Shown: one piece after another, positions 25,049-33,031 of the stretch
Position numbering within the stretch: the first letter of the stretch is position 1
Layout: each line of letters starts with the position of its first letter
Source of the DNA: Hyphomonadaceae bacterium
GTDB lineage: Bacteria > Pseudomonadota > Alphaproteobacteria > Caulobacterales > Aquidulcibacteraceae
Reading direction: 5' to 3'
Assembly (NCBI GenBank): GCA_016791385.1
Contig: JAEUMR010000065.1
Location: 1-38,746, forward strand
DNA: 38,746 nucleotides
Translations under genes and position numbers: made by a program
Notes under the pieces: generated by a model
Seen by the model: only the letters and a program-made list of their open reading frames with translations
Database searches by the model: none
What the model was told of the DNA's origin: nothing

Positions 25049-25948
25049 ATGCATCGACGTTTCATCATTGCCGCGATCGCCGCCGCAGTGCTCAGCGCCT
25101 GCGCGACCGTGCCGAGCGCGACCCCGGCAGCGGAGGCGTTCACCTCTGATCGCATCAGCGTCGTCACGCGCGGGCAGGGGCCGGACGTTATCTTCATTCC
25201 CGGCCTCAGCTCGCATCGCGATGTCTGGGCCGATACCGCGGCCGTGCTCGAAGGCCGCTACCGGGTGCACCTGGTGCAGATCAACGGCTTTGCGGGCTTT
25301 GCCGCCGGCGCCAACGCCGAGGGCCCTGTCGCCGCGCCCGCAGCCGAAGAAATCGCGCGCTACATCGAAACGCAGCATCTCGATCATCCGGCAGTCGTCG
25401 GCCATTCGATGGGTGGGACGATGGGCATGATGCTCGCCGCGCGCCATCCCGATAGCGTCGGCAAGCTGATGGTGGTGGATATGTTCCCGTGGATGGGGGC
25501 GATGTTCGGCCCGCCAGGCGCGAGCGTCGACAGGGTGCGCCCGGTGGCCGATCAGATGCGCGCGCAGATGCTGGCCGCACCGTCCGGCGCCGGCAACGGC
25601 ATGCTCGAACAGATGATCGCCGGCATGGTGCGCACCGAGAGCGCGCGTGCACAGCAAGTCGAGTATGCGCGCCAAAGCAATCGCGCCACCGTGGCCAATG
25701 CGTTCCACGAGCTGATCGTCACCGATCTGCGGCCCGAACTGGCGAATATCCGCGCGCCGATGACCGTGCTCTACGTGATCCCACCGCAAATGCCGATCAC
25801 GCCGGAGCAATATGAAGCCTATATGCGCGCTTCCTACGCCAACGCGCCAAACGCGCGCCTGACGCGGGTCGAGGACAGCTACCACTTCATCATGATCGAT
25901 CAGCGCGAGCGCTTCATCCGCGAAGTGGAGCACTTCCTGGCCGAATGA
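25049..25948 (+). CDS. Alpha/beta-hydrolase lipoprotein
   Basis: A 299-residue alpha/beta-hydrolase with a lipoprotein signal (AVLSAC lipobox, Cys18), so it is likely anchored at the periplasmic face. The oxyanion region is VIFIPGLSSHRDVW, the nucleophile elbow is VVGHSMGG (Ser120), and the catalytic histidine is probably in SYHFIMIDQ near the C-terminus. Esterase or lipase activity is likely; the substrate is unknown. A GGGAGGA ribosome site precedes the ATG. It converges on hutG with only two bases between stop codons. Confidence 0.9.
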   Translation: MHRRFIIAAIAAAVLSACATVPSATPAAEAFTSDRISVVTRGQGPDVIFIPGLSSHRDVWADTAAVLEGRYRVHLVQINGFAGFAAGANAEGPVAAPAAEEIARYIETQHLDHPAVVGHSMGGTMGMMLAARHPDSVGKLMVVDMFPWMGAMFGPPGASVDRVRPVADQMRAQMLAAPSGAGNGMLEQMIAGMVRTESARAQQVEYARQSNRATVANAFHELIVTDLRPELANIRAPMTVLYVIPPQMPITPEQYEAYMRASYANAPNARLTRVEDSYHFIMIDQRERFIREVEHFLAE

Positions 25949-25950
25949 GA

Positions 25951-26853
25951 CTATCGTCTCAGAAAGCCGGCCAGCGCCTCGCACAGCCAGCGCGCCGCCG
26001 TGAGCGCCGAGATGTTGGCGACGTCGAGCGTTGGATCGAACTCGGTCAAGTCGACGCTACGCACCTTCGGATGCGCGCAGATAAGGCGCGTGGCGTCGAA
26101 GAAATCTTGTGCAGAAACACCGCCCGGCCGCGCCCCCGGCGCGCCGGGCATGGCGCTGCGTTCGATCACGTCGATGTCGAAATCGACATGGATCACGTCG
26201 CAGCGCGCCGCCAGCCGCTCAAGCGCGTTGGCCGCGATCGCCGCTAAGCCCTCGGCTCTGCACGCAGCGGCGCTGGCGACATAGATGCCAGCCGCCTTGG
26301 CCTTGCCATGCGCCTTCTTCGTGTTGGCGAACGGCAGCAGCCCGATCTGGGCGATGTGCGCGCCGGGCATGCCGTCTTCCAACAGCGCCTGAACGGGATT
26401 GCCGTTGGTGAGGCCGCAATCGGTGTCGCGCAAATCGAAATGCGCATCGAGCGTCAGCAGACCGACACGCTGCAGCGTTGCATCGAGCGCATGCACGCAC
26501 GGGCGCGTCACCGCGTTGTTGCCGCCGAGCACCAGCGTGAGCGCATGCTTCCGCGTCAGTGGCGTCAGGCGCTCGGCGATCGGCGCAAGCGACTGCGCTG
26601 GGCTGAGCGCTGCAACATCGGCATCACCCGCATCAAAGACGCGCAACACCGAAAGATCGGTCTCCGTCTCCAGATCATAGACGCTCATGCGCTTGGCGGC
26701 CGCGCGCACGGTCGCCGGCGCCTGATCGCAGCCCCCTGGCGTGATGGAGCCGAGGCCAACCGGCGCGCCGAGCAGCGCCACCGGCGCGCTTGCATCGCCG
26801 GTCAGCAGATCGGCGGCGGAAAGCCAGGATGAGCAGTCAGAGTCCGAGATCAT
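25951..26853 (-). CDS. hutG: Arginase-family hydrolase, probable formimidoylglutamase
   Basis: A 300-residue ureohydrolase-fold enzyme next to hutI and hutU, so hydrolysis of N-formimidoyl-glutamate to glutamate and formamide is the likely role. Metal-site motifs are DAHFD (Asp136, His138, Asp140) and DFDIDVI (Asp226, Asp228), with Glu271 in LTEFDP. The usual first ligand motif GGDHS reads GGNNA (110-114), so the canonical histidine is replaced by Asn113. The protein may therefore hold its metal pair differently or have shifted chemistry. ATG 26853 is the start; the frame remains open to 28053 antisense to hutI, which is not coding. Agmatinase-like activity is an alternative. Confidence 0.82.
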   Translation of the reverse strand: MISDSDCSSWLSAADLLTGDASAPVALLGAPVGLGSITPGGCDQAPATVRAAAKRMSVYDLETETDLSVLRVFDAGDADVAALSPAQSLAPIAERLTPLTRKHALTLVLGGNNAVTRPCVHALDATLQRVGLLTLDAHFDLRDTDCGLTNGNPVQALLEDGMPGAHIAQIGLLPFANTKKAHGKAKAAGIYVASAAACRAEGLAAIAANALERLAARCDVIHVDFDIDVIERSAMPGAPGARPGGVSAQDFFDATRLICAHPKVRSVDLTEFDPTLDVANISALTAARWLCEALAGFLRR

Positions 26854-26907
26854 TGCCCCTCTTACGCCGCCTATTCGCGCCCGGGGAGGGGGTGCTAAGA
26901 GCACATC

Positions 26908-28122
26908 ATGTGGGATACGCTCTGGGTTGACGCCAATCTGGCGACCATGCGCGAAGGCGGCGCGCCGTACGGCGCGATCCTGCGCGGCGCGGTGGCGGCG
27001 AAGGACGGCAAGATCGCCTGGGCCGGCTACGCTGCCGATCTGCCGAAGCCGCCAGACGAACTGGCGCGGCGCGTGCGCCGCTGCGACGGCGCCTGGATCA
27101 CGCCGGGCCTTGTCGATTGCCACACCCATCTCGTGTTCGGCGGCGATCGTGCGCGCGAGTTCGAGCTGCGCCTGCAAGGCGCCAGCTACGAAGAAATCGC
27201 ACGTGCTGGCGGCGGCATCGTTTCCACCGTCGCTGCAACACGCGCAGCCTCGCGCGAACAGCTGATCGCCAGCGCGGCCAAGCGCTTGGCCGGGCTGACG
27301 CGCGAAGGCGTGACGACGGTCGAGATCAAATCCGGCTACGGCCTCGACCTTGAGACCGAGATCAAGATGCTCGAAGCGGCGGGTGAACTTGGCGCGCTGT
27401 CGAACGTGCGCGTCAAGCGCACCTTCCTCGGCCTGCACGCGCTGCCGCCCGAGTTCAAAGACGATCGCGCCGCCTATGTGCAGTTGGTCGCCGACGTGAT
27501 GATCCCGGCCATCGCCGCCGCGGGCCTTGCCGATGCTGTCGATGCGTTCTGCGAGACTATCGGCTTCGCCGCGGAGGAGGTCGATTACGTCTTCTCCGCC
27601 GCACGCGCCAATGGTCTGCCGGTAAAGCTGCACGCCGAGCAGCTTTCGAACCTGCATGGCGCGGCGCTGGCGGCGCGCTACCAAGCGCTGAGCGCCGATC
27701 ATCTCGAATATCTCGATGACGCAGGCATCGCTGCGATGGCGGCCAATGGCACGGTCGCCGTGCTGTTGCCCGGCGCGTTTTACTTTTTGCGTGAGAAGCA
27801 ATTGCCGCCGATCGATGCGCTCCGCCGCGCGGGCGTGAAGATGGCGCTCGCCAGCGACTGCAATCCCGGCACCTCGCCGATGACCTCTCCGCTCGCCGCG
27901 CTCAACATGGCGTGCACGCTGTTCCGCCTCACGCCCGAAGAAGCGCTCGCCGGCCTCACCCGCGAGGGCGCCCGCGCGCTGGGCCTGCTCGACGATTGTG
28001 GCACGCTGGAAGCGGGCAAAGCGGCGGACCTTGCCGTTTGGGACGTCAATCACCCCGCCGAGCTGAGCTATTGGCTCGGCGCGCCGTTGCTGCGCGAGCG
28101 CGTGTTTGGCGGCGCTGTGTAG
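26908..28122 (+). CDS. hutI: Imidazolonepropionase
   Basis: A 404-residue metal-dependent amidohydrolase opening imidazolone-5-propionate to N-formimidoyl-glutamate, the third step of histidine breakdown. Features include the N-terminal beta domain, the zinc motif CHTHLVFGG (His72, His74), [49 protein letters not shown] and the C-terminal [22 protein letters not shown] run lies upstream of the ATG. It diverges from hutG with about 54 bases between starts and precedes hutU. Confidence 0.96.
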   Translation: MWDTLWVDANLATMREGGAPYGAILRGAVAAKDGKIAWAGYAADLPKPPDELARRVRRCDGAWITPGLVDCHTHLVFGGDRAREFELRLQGASYEEIARAGGGIVSTVAATRAASREQLIASAAKRLAGLTREGVTTVEIKSGYGLDLETEIKMLEAAGELGALSNVRVKRTFLGLHALPPEFKDDRAAYVQLVADVMIPAIAAAGLADAVDAFCETIGFAAEEVDYVFSAARANGLPVKLHAEQLSNLHGAALAARYQALSADHLEYLDDAGIAAMAANGTVAVLLPGAFYFLREKQLPPIDALRRAGVKMALASDCNPGTSPMTSPLAALNMACTLFRLTPEEALAGLTREGARALGLLDDCGTLEAGKAADLAVWDVNHPAELSYWLGAPLLRERVFGGAV

Positions 28123-28131
28123 CGGCTACAT

Positions 28132-28154
28132 CGGACCGTCGGCTTCCAGCCGGC
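28132..28154 (+). repeat. Palindromic repeat family 2, forward copy
   Basis: CGGACCG followed by an imperfect hairpin (CGGCT-TCC-AGCCG). It is 22 of 23 identical to the inverted copy at 28200-28222 and lies between hutI and hutU, 10 bases after the hutI stop. Confidence 0.75.
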
Positions 28155-28199
28155 GCTTCGTTCACACCCGTGAAGACAGAATCCCGTCAAACAGCGCAT

Positions 28200-28222
28200 G
28201 CCGGCTGGAAGCCGGCGGTCCG
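28200..28222 (-). repeat. Palindromic repeat family 2, inverted copy
   Basis: Perfect hairpin GCCGGCT-GGA-AGCCGGC followed by GGTCCG. With the copy at 28132 it forms an inverted pair 45 bases apart that could fold into one long stem in the hutI-hutU transcript and affect expression of hutU, whose start is 33 bases downstream. Confidence 0.75.
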
Positions 28223-28255
28223 AAGCGGTACAGGCGGAGCAAATCCGGAGTTGCC

Positions 28256-29920
28256 ATGAATTCCCGCCGCGATACCTCGCGCGTCATCCGCGCACCTCAT
28301 GGCACGACGTTGTCGTGCAAATCCTGGCTCACCGAAGCGCCGCTGCGCATGCTGATGAACAATCTCGATCCCGATGTCGCCGAGCATCCGGAGGAACTGG
28401 TCGTGTATGGCGGCATCGGCCGCGCCGCGCGCGATTGGCAGAGCTACGACAAGATTGTCGAGACGCTGCGCCGCCTGGAAGATGATGAAACGCTGCTGAT
28501 CCAAAGCGGAAAGCCGGTCGGCGTGTTCAAGACGCACGCGGATGCACCGCGCGTGCTGCTCGCCAACTCCAACCTCGTGCCGCGCTGGGCGACATGGGAG
28601 CATTTCGACGAACTCGATCGCAAGGGCCTGATGATGTACGGCCAGATGACGGCCGGCTCGTGGATTTATATAGGCACCCAAGGCATCGTGCAGGGCACCT
28701 ACGAGACCTTCGCCGAGATGGGCCGCAAGCATTTCGGCGGCGATTGGTCCGGCAAATGGATTCTCACGGCGGGCCTTGGCGGCATGGGCGGCGCGCAGCC
28801 GCTCGCGGCGGTGATGGCCGGCGCGTGCTGCCTCGCCATCGAATGCCAGAGCGACCGCATCGAGAAACGTCTGGCTACACGTTATCTCGATAAGCGCGCC
28901 GAGACGCTGGATGAAGCGTTGGCGCTGATCAGCGAGGCCTGCGCCAAGAAAGAAGCCATCTCCGTTGGCCTCTTGGGCAACGCTGCGGAGATTCTGCCGG
29001 AGATGGTCAAGCGCGGCGTCCGCCCCGACGCCGTCACCGATCAGACCAGCGCGCACGACACCGTCAACGGCTATCTGCCTGCCGGCTGGAGCGTCGAGCG
29101 CTGGGTGCAGACGCGGGCGCAAAATCCGGAAGCCGTGCGCGAAGCGGCGTGCGCCTCGATCGCGGTGCACGTGCAGGCCATGCTCGACTTCCACAAGATG
29201 GGCATTCCTGTCGTCGATTACGGCAACAACATCCGCCAGGTGGCGAAGGACAACGGCGTCGACGATGCGTTCGCCTATCCCGGCTTCGTGCCGGCCTATG
29301 TGCGTCCGCTGTTCTGCCGCGGCATCGGCCCGTTCCGCTGGGCCGCGCTCACCGGCAATCCCGAAGACATCGCCAAGACAGACGCCAAAGTGAAAGAGCT
29401 GATCCCGAACGATCCGCACCTGCACCGTTGGCTCGACATGGCCAAGGAGCGCATCGCCTTTCAAGGTTTGCCTGCGCGCATCTGCTGGGTTGGCCTCGGC
29501 CAGCGCCATCGCTTGGGCCTTGCCTTCAACGAGATGGTGGCGAAGGGCGAAATCGGTCCGCTTGTGATCGGCCGCGATCATTTGGACTCAGGCTCGGTCG
29601 CTTCGCCGAACCGCGAAACCGAGCGCATGCGCGACGGCAGCGACGCGGTCAGCGATTGGCCGCTGCTGAATGCGTTGCTGAACACCGCAGGCGGCGCGAC
29701 CTGGGTCTCGCTGCACCATGGCGGCGGCGTCGGCATGGGCTATTCGCAGCATTCCGGCGTCGTCATCGTCTGCGACGGCAGCGAGGCGGCGTCCAAGCGC
29801 ATCGCCCGCGTGCTCTGGAACGATCCCGGCACCGGCGTCATGCGCCACGCCGACGCTGGATACGAAGAAGCGATCCAGTGCGCGAAGGAGCAGGGGTTGG
29901 ATCTGCCGTCGCTGAGTTAG
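28256..29920 (+). CDS. hutU: Urocanate hydratase (urocanase)
   Basis: A 554-residue NAD-dependent enzyme converting urocanate to imidazolone-propionate. Diagnostic runs are [41 protein letters not shown], the Rossmann segment [47 protein letters not shown], and [20 protein letters not shown] 28256 has a GGAG site; the frame is open 50 codons upstream through the palindromic repeats, which is not coding. It is probably co-transcribed with hutI, with the repeat pair in the leader between them. No histidase gene (hutH) is visible; it may lie elsewhere. Confidence 0.97.
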   Translation: MNSRRDTSRVIRAPHGTTLSCKSWLTEAPLRMLMNNLDPDVAEHPEELVVYGGIGRAARDWQSYDKIVETLRRLEDDETLLIQSGKPVGVFKTHADAPRVLLANSNLVPRWATWEHFDELDRKGLMMYGQMTAGSWIYIGTQGIVQGTYETFAEMGRKHFGGDWSGKWILTAGLGGMGGAQPLAAVMAGACCLAIECQSDRIEKRLATRYLDKRAETLDEALALISEACAKKEAISVGLLGNAAEILPEMVKRGVRPDAVTDQTSAHDTVNGYLPAGWSVERWVQTRAQNPEAVREAACASIAVHVQAMLDFHKMGIPVVDYGNNIRQVAKDNGVDDAFAYPGFVPAYVRPLFCRGIGPFRWAALTGNPEDIAKTDAKVKELIPNDPHLHRWLDMAKERIAFQGLPARICWVGLGQRHRLGLAFNEMVAKGEIGPLVIGRDHLDSGSVASPNRETERMRDGSDAVSDWPLLNALLNTAGGATWVSLHHGGGVGMGYSQHSGVVIVCDGSEAASKRIARVLWNDPGTGVMRHADAGYEEAIQCAKEQGLDLPSLS

Positions 29921-29923
29921 CGT

Positions 29924-29952
29924 TAAAGGAGCGCGGGTCTTCAGACCCGCAT
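29924..29952 (+). repeat. Left terminal REP of the RAYT element
   Basis: A 29-base repeat, identical in inverse orientation to 30546-30574. It contains TAAAGGAGC followed by the hairpin GCGGGTCT-TC-AGACCCGC and CAT. It begins 3 bases after the hutU stop and so may also terminate the hut transcript. Confidence 0.9.
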
Positions 29953-29957
29953 GTCCA

Positions 29958-30509
29958 TCAGCAACGCGCCGCTGCCGACGAAAATGGCCAGTCCGCAGCA
30001 CTGCTGCAAAGCCCCGCCGCCACTGGATTGTTTTCGACATAGGCGATGGTTGTCGTCAAGTGCTCCTCGGAGCGCATGAATCGATCGAAATAGTCCGGCG
30101 CCCAAAGGCGTCCAACTCGCCCCAGAGTCTTGTTGATGCGGGCGGCCGTAAATGCTTTCCAGCTCTTGATGATTTGGCTCAGCGCGTGGTCGCCCCGGGG
30201 CTCAAGGACGACGTGCACGTGGTTCGGCATCACGCACCAAGCGATCATGGCATAGCGATCGCCATCGAAGTGAAGGAGGGCATCCACAACGAGCGCCGCG
30301 ATCGGCGGCGTCCGCAACAGGGCGGAGCCGGCGCTCGTGTCCAACAGCGCGTCGCATTGAGCTAAGCGCTGACCTTTGTCGAGAGGCTCCATCTTCAGCA
30401 TGGCGGCCGCAGGCAAGCTATCCGCGAGCCGGAAAACGACGTGCTGCACAAGCCCGTCTTCGTCGCAATGCGGGAGGTATCCGCGGTTGTGCCAACTTGG
30501 GCGCGACAT
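29958..30509 (-). CDS. REP-associated tyrosine transposase (RAYT, Y1/HUH family)
   Basis: A 183-residue single-strand DNA transposase related to IS200/IS605 TnpA. The HUH metal motif is His97-Val-His99 (MPNHVHVVLEP). The catalytic tyrosine is Tyr157 (TTTIAYVENNPVAAGL). The family segments YLPHCDEDGLVQHVVFRLADSL and LWAPDYFDRFMRSEEHL are also present. All key residues are intact, so the protein looks active. ATG 30509 is chosen; the frame is open to a TTG at 30545, at the edge of the right REP. It is flanked on both sides by inverted REPs that are its probable substrates. Confidence 0.93.
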   Translation of the reverse strand: MSRPSWHNRGYLPHCDEDGLVQHVVFRLADSLPAAAMLKMEPLDKGQRLAQCDALLDTSAGSALLRTPPIAALVVDALLHFDGDRYAMIAWCVMPNHVHVVLEPRGDHALSQIIKSWKAFTAARINKTLGRVGRLWAPDYFDRFMRSEEHLTTTIAYVENNPVAAGLCSSAADWPFSSAAARC

Positions 30510-30545
30510 GCCAGAAGGCTTATCTGAGGGCGCAACGCGGTGCAA

Positions 30546-30574
30546 ATGCGGGTCTGAAGACCCGCGCTCCTTTA
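30546..30574 (-). repeat. Right terminal REP of the RAYT element
   Basis: Exact reverse complement of 29924-29952 over 29 bases, with the palindromic core GCGGGTCT/AGACCCGC at 30548-30565. It lies about 37 bases upstream of the transposase start and 14 bases from the stop of the lysoplasmalogenase-like gene. Confidence 0.9.
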
Positions 30575-30587
30575 GTCTTTCCGCTCC

Positions 30588-31271
30588 TCACCGCGCCAAG
30601 ATCAAACTCACCACGCCCGCCACGATCAGCAATTGCGCGGCGACATAGGTCCACCACACCACCGGCGCTGTGATCCGCCGCAGCGGCGAGTCTGGCGGTA
30701 AGCGGAACAACTCCGCCGCCAGCACGAAGTCGCTGACGAGAAAGCTCGCCGCGCCGAGCATCGCCGGCCAGCCGGGCCAGGGAACCCACATCGCCGCCCC
30801 CGCCATCGCGCAAATGGCGATCGCGTACGGCACGACGCCGAGCGCCATCCAGCCGAGCTTCGGCGCCATCCACGCCAAGAAGGCAATCGCCGTCACCGCC
30901 ACCGCGCCCATCGCCAGATAGCGCGGCCAGAGCGGAGAATTGTCGCCGGAGAAGAACCAGAGGGCGAGGAAGATCAGCAGATAGAACAGCTGCGCGACGA
31001 GGAACGAGAGGATGCCGAACGGCAGCAGCCATTTCTTATCGAAAGCCAGGAAGAAGTCGCCGAACGCCGATGCGACGAGAGCGGCGACAAGCGGAAACGG
31101 CGCGCCCGCCGCAATCATCGCACCGGCAAGCGCGGCCATGAACGCCGTCTTCAGCGCGGCGCGCGCCAGCGAGGGCGGCTTGTCCAGAAAGGCGAGCCCA
31201 TAGGCCGCCGCCGCCGCGGCGCCGATCAGCATCAGCGCCCACACGGCCGGACCGAACGTCAATTCCCCCAT
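30588..31271 (-). CDS. YhhN/TMEM86-family protein, probable lysoplasmalogenase
   Basis: A 227-residue membrane protein with about eight helices. It carries the two conserved acidic motifs of the YhhN/TMEM86 family: SAFGDFFLAF (about residues 68-77) and SFLVSDFVLAAE in the second half. Characterised members hydrolyse the vinyl-ether bond of lysoplasmalogens. Bacterial homologues are often only assigned by similarity, so the substrate here is uncertain. The gene stands alone on the minus strand between the RAYT element and the divergent SDR gene. Confidence 0.88.
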   Translation of the reverse strand: MGELTFGPAVWALMLIGAAAAAAYGLAFLDKPPSLARAALKTAFMAALAGAMIAAGAPFPLVAALVASAFGDFFLAFDKKWLLPFGILSFLVAQLFYLLIFLALWFFSGDNSPLWPRYLAMGAVAVTAIAFLAWMAPKLGWMALGVVPYAIAICAMAGAAMWVPWPGWPAMLGAASFLVSDFVLAAELFRLPPDSPLRRITAPVVWWTYVAAQLLIVAGVVSLILAR

Positions 31272-31382
31272 CGCGCGCCTCCGCCGCCTTCAAGCGTAAG
31301 CCAAACGGCGCCGCAAAGGAAACATGCCGCGATTGCGTTCGCGCGCGCGCGGGCTACAACGCCGCCGAAACAGGAGAAAATC

Positions 31383-32168
31383 ATGCGTCTTTCATCGGAC
31401 ATCGCGGCCATCGTCACCGGCGGCGCTTCGGGTCTTGGCAAGGCCACGGCGGCCAAGCTGCGCGCTGACGGCGTCAAAGTCGCCATCTTCGACCGCAACG
31501 AAGACGTCGGCAAAGCCACCGCCGCCGAACTGGGCCTGACCTTCTGCAATGTCGACGTCACCAGCGAAGAGAGCGTCGACGCGGGCTTTGCCGCCGCGCG
31601 CAAGGCCAACGGACAGGAGCGCATTCTCGTCTGCTGCGCCGGCATCGGCTCGGCGATGAAGACCGCCAGCCGCGCCAAGGAGACCGGCGAGATCAAGCAT
31701 TTCCCGCTCAACATTTTCGAACTGACCATCCAGGTGAACCTGATCGGCACGTTCCGCTGCGTGGCCAAGAGCGCCGCCGGCATGCTGACGCTCGAACCGC
31801 TCAACGCCGAAGGCGAGCGCGGCGCCATGGTGATGACTGCCTCGGTCGCGGCTGAGGACGGCCAGATGGGCCAGGCTGCCTATTCGGCGTCGAAGGGCGG
31901 GGTTGTCGGCATGACGCTGCCGATCGCGCGCGACCTCTCGGGCGAAGGCATTCGCATCAACACCATCCTGCCGGGCATCTTTGAGACGCCGCTGATGATG
32001 GGCGCGCCGCAAAAGGTGAAGGAGGCGTTGGCGGCGAGCGTGCCGTTCCCGAAGCGCCTCGGAAACCCCGAGGAATACGCATCTCTCGCACTCGAAATGA
32101 TTCGCAATTCGTACTTCAACGGCGAGGACGTGCGTCTCGACGGTTCCATCCGCATGGGCCTGCGCTGA
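31383..32168 (+). CDS. Short-chain dehydrogenase/reductase (3-hydroxyacyl-CoA dehydrogenase type 2-like)
   Basis: A 261-residue classical SDR. The NAD-binding motif is VTGGASGLG (Thr12-Gly19) and the catalytic set is Ser154, Tyr167, Lys171 (SVAAEDGQMGQAAYSASKGG). The overall pattern, with NLIGTFRCVAKSAAGM, EGERGAMVMTAS and a C-terminal NGEDVRLDGSIRM, matches the HSD17B10-like group of 2-methyl-3-hydroxybutyryl-CoA or 3-hydroxyacyl-CoA dehydrogenases, so a role in acyl-CoA or isoleucine breakdown is likely. An AGGAGAAA ribosome site precedes the ATG. Confidence 0.92.
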   Translation: MRLSSDIAAIVTGGASGLGKATAAKLRADGVKVAIFDRNEDVGKATAAELGLTFCNVDVTSEESVDAGFAAARKANGQERILVCCAGIGSAMKTASRAKETGEIKHFPLNIFELTIQVNLIGTFRCVAKSAAGMLTLEPLNAEGERGAMVMTASVAAEDGQMGQAAYSASKGGVVGMTLPIARDLSGEGIRINTILPGIFETPLMMGAPQKVKEALAASVPFPKRLGNPEEYASLALEMIRNSYFNGEDVRLDGSIRMGLR

Positions 32169-32487
32169 TCGCAGCGCGCGCTGAACGGCCTTTTTGTGGG
32201 GAAAACCGCGTGTTTTTGGCAACGCGCGGCATCCTCGCGCGGGCAAAACCCCGGTAAATCGGCATTTTCGCGTTGCGACTCAGGGGCGCCCGTGCCAGGG
32301 ATTCTGCCCAACAGAGCCGAAAAGCGCGAAAAATGCGGGTTTTTGGCGCAGTTCGAGGAAGGCGCAGTCACGCTCCATCAACGAATGACTGGCATTCAGT
32401 CGAACATCGCCGCAGCGGAGAGCCTGCTCAAAGCTGCAGCGTCCAACCCAAGTAACGACACGACAACCTTTGAAGAGGGGAAATAAC
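32169..32487 (+). other. 319-bp intergenic region upstream of the HU-like gene
   Basis: There is no clear full-length gene. The region begins with a 12-bp palindrome (CAGCGCGCGCTG, about 32172-32183) shortly before CCTTTTTG, a possible weak terminator for the SDR gene. It continues with several A/T tracts and two related words (GTTTTTGGC near 32210 and again near 32339), and ends with a possible 33-codon ORF. It presumably holds the HU promoter, but no clean -35/-10 pair stands out. Confidence 0.5.
32384..32486 (+). CDS. Possible 33-residue upstream ORF/leader peptide
   Basis: ATG 32384 opens MTGIQSNIAAAESLLKAAAS and ends at a TAA one base before the HU-like ATG, so the HU ribosome site (AGAGGGG) lies inside it. 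The composition is helix-like and soluble. It has no ribosome site of its own that I can see. It may be a coupled leader or chance. Confidence 0.25.
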
Positions 32488-32895
32488 ATGGCCCGCAAGG
32501 CAGCAGTGAAGAAGGCCGGCAAGAAGGCGCCGGCGAAGAAGGCTCCGGCGAAGAAGGCGAAGGCCGCGCCGGCCGCGAAGGCGGTGAAGGTCACCGCGAC
32601 CGCCGGCAAGACCGTGACCGCGAGCGCTCTGCTCCAGTCCGTCGCCGATCATCTCGGCGTCAAGAAGTCGGAAGCCAAGGCGATGGTCGAAGGCTACACC
32701 GACGTGGTGAAGGCCTACGTCATGAAGGGCGCCAAGGTGAAGATTGGCGACATCGGCATGATCATGATCCGCGCCCGCAAGGCCCGCATGGGCCGCAACC
32801 CGCAAACGGGCGAGCCGGTGAAGATCAAGGCGTCGAAGAAGCTGGCGTTCCGCCAGTCGGCCGTGATGAAGGCCCAGGTGATGGGCGGCCGCTAA
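32488..32895 (+). CDS. HU-family DNA-binding protein with lysine/alanine-rich N-terminal tail
   Basis: A 135-residue nucleoid protein. Residues 1-40 form a low-complexity Lys/Ala/Pro tail with AKKAP-type repeats resembling the tail of histone H1. Residues about 44-135 are an HU/IHF-like domain: TASALLQSVADHLGVKKSEAKAMVEGYTDVV, then KIGDIGMIMIRARKARMGRNPQTGEPVKIKASKKLAFRQS (quoted in part). RKARMGRNPQTGE is the HU beta-arm signature. It should compact or bend DNA, with the tail adding nonspecific binding. The ATG at 32488 has an AGAGGGGAA site; the frame is open 6 codons upstream. A strong terminator follows, as expected for an abundant monocistronic message. Confidence 0.92.
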   Translation: MARKAAVKKAGKKAPAKKAPAKKAKAAPAAKAVKVTATAGKTVTASALLQSVADHLGVKKSEAKAMVEGYTDVVKAYVMKGAKVKIGDIGMIMIRARKARMGRNPQTGEPVKIKASKKLAFRQSAVMKAQVMGGR

Positions 32896-32948
32896 AAGCG
32901 GCGCGTCACCGACGCAAACGAGTTCACGACCCTTGAAGGGTTGTCGAG

Positions 32949-32982
32949 ACGGCCGGAGCGCACGCTCCGGCCGTTTTCGTTT
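32949..32982 (+). terminator. Strong rho-independent terminator of the HU-like gene
   Basis: Perfect 12-bp arms ACGGCCGGAGCG (32949-32960) and CGCTCCGGCCGT (32963-32974) are followed by TTTTCGTTT. It lies 53 bases after the HU stop. A smaller hairpin (ACCCTT/AAGGGT, about 32930-32943) precedes it. Confidence 0.9.
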
Positions 32983-33031
32983 GCATCCGCCGCGGTTGCG
33001 GTACGCATCCTAACAGGAAAGGGGAGAGGCG

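Larger units (their letters stand above)
29924..30574 (-). mobile_element. RAYT element bounded by perfect 29-bp inverted REPs
   Basis: A 651-bp unit made of a single transposase gene and flanking REP hairpins in exact inverted orientation. It lies between hutU and the lysoplasmalogenase-like gene. REP-associated tyrosine transposases are known to be single-copy, chromosomally settled HUH enzymes that act on REP hairpins. The presence of two more copies of the same REP at 16.5 kb supports activity in trans. Confidence 0.85.

Noticed and set aside
26854-28053. N-terminal extension of the hutG frame antisense to hutI
   Set aside because: The extension has antisense-type composition and the recognisable arginase-fold protein begins at ATG 26853.
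28106-28255. N-terminal extension of hutU through the repeat pair
   Set aside because: The frame is open but passes through palindromic repeats; urocanase homology begins just after ATG 28256, which has a ribosome site.
29938-29945. The REP hairpin as a classical rho-independent terminator for hutU
   Set aside because: The stem is strong but no T run follows; it may slow or end transcription, yet it does not meet the usual pattern, so it is listed as a repeat only.
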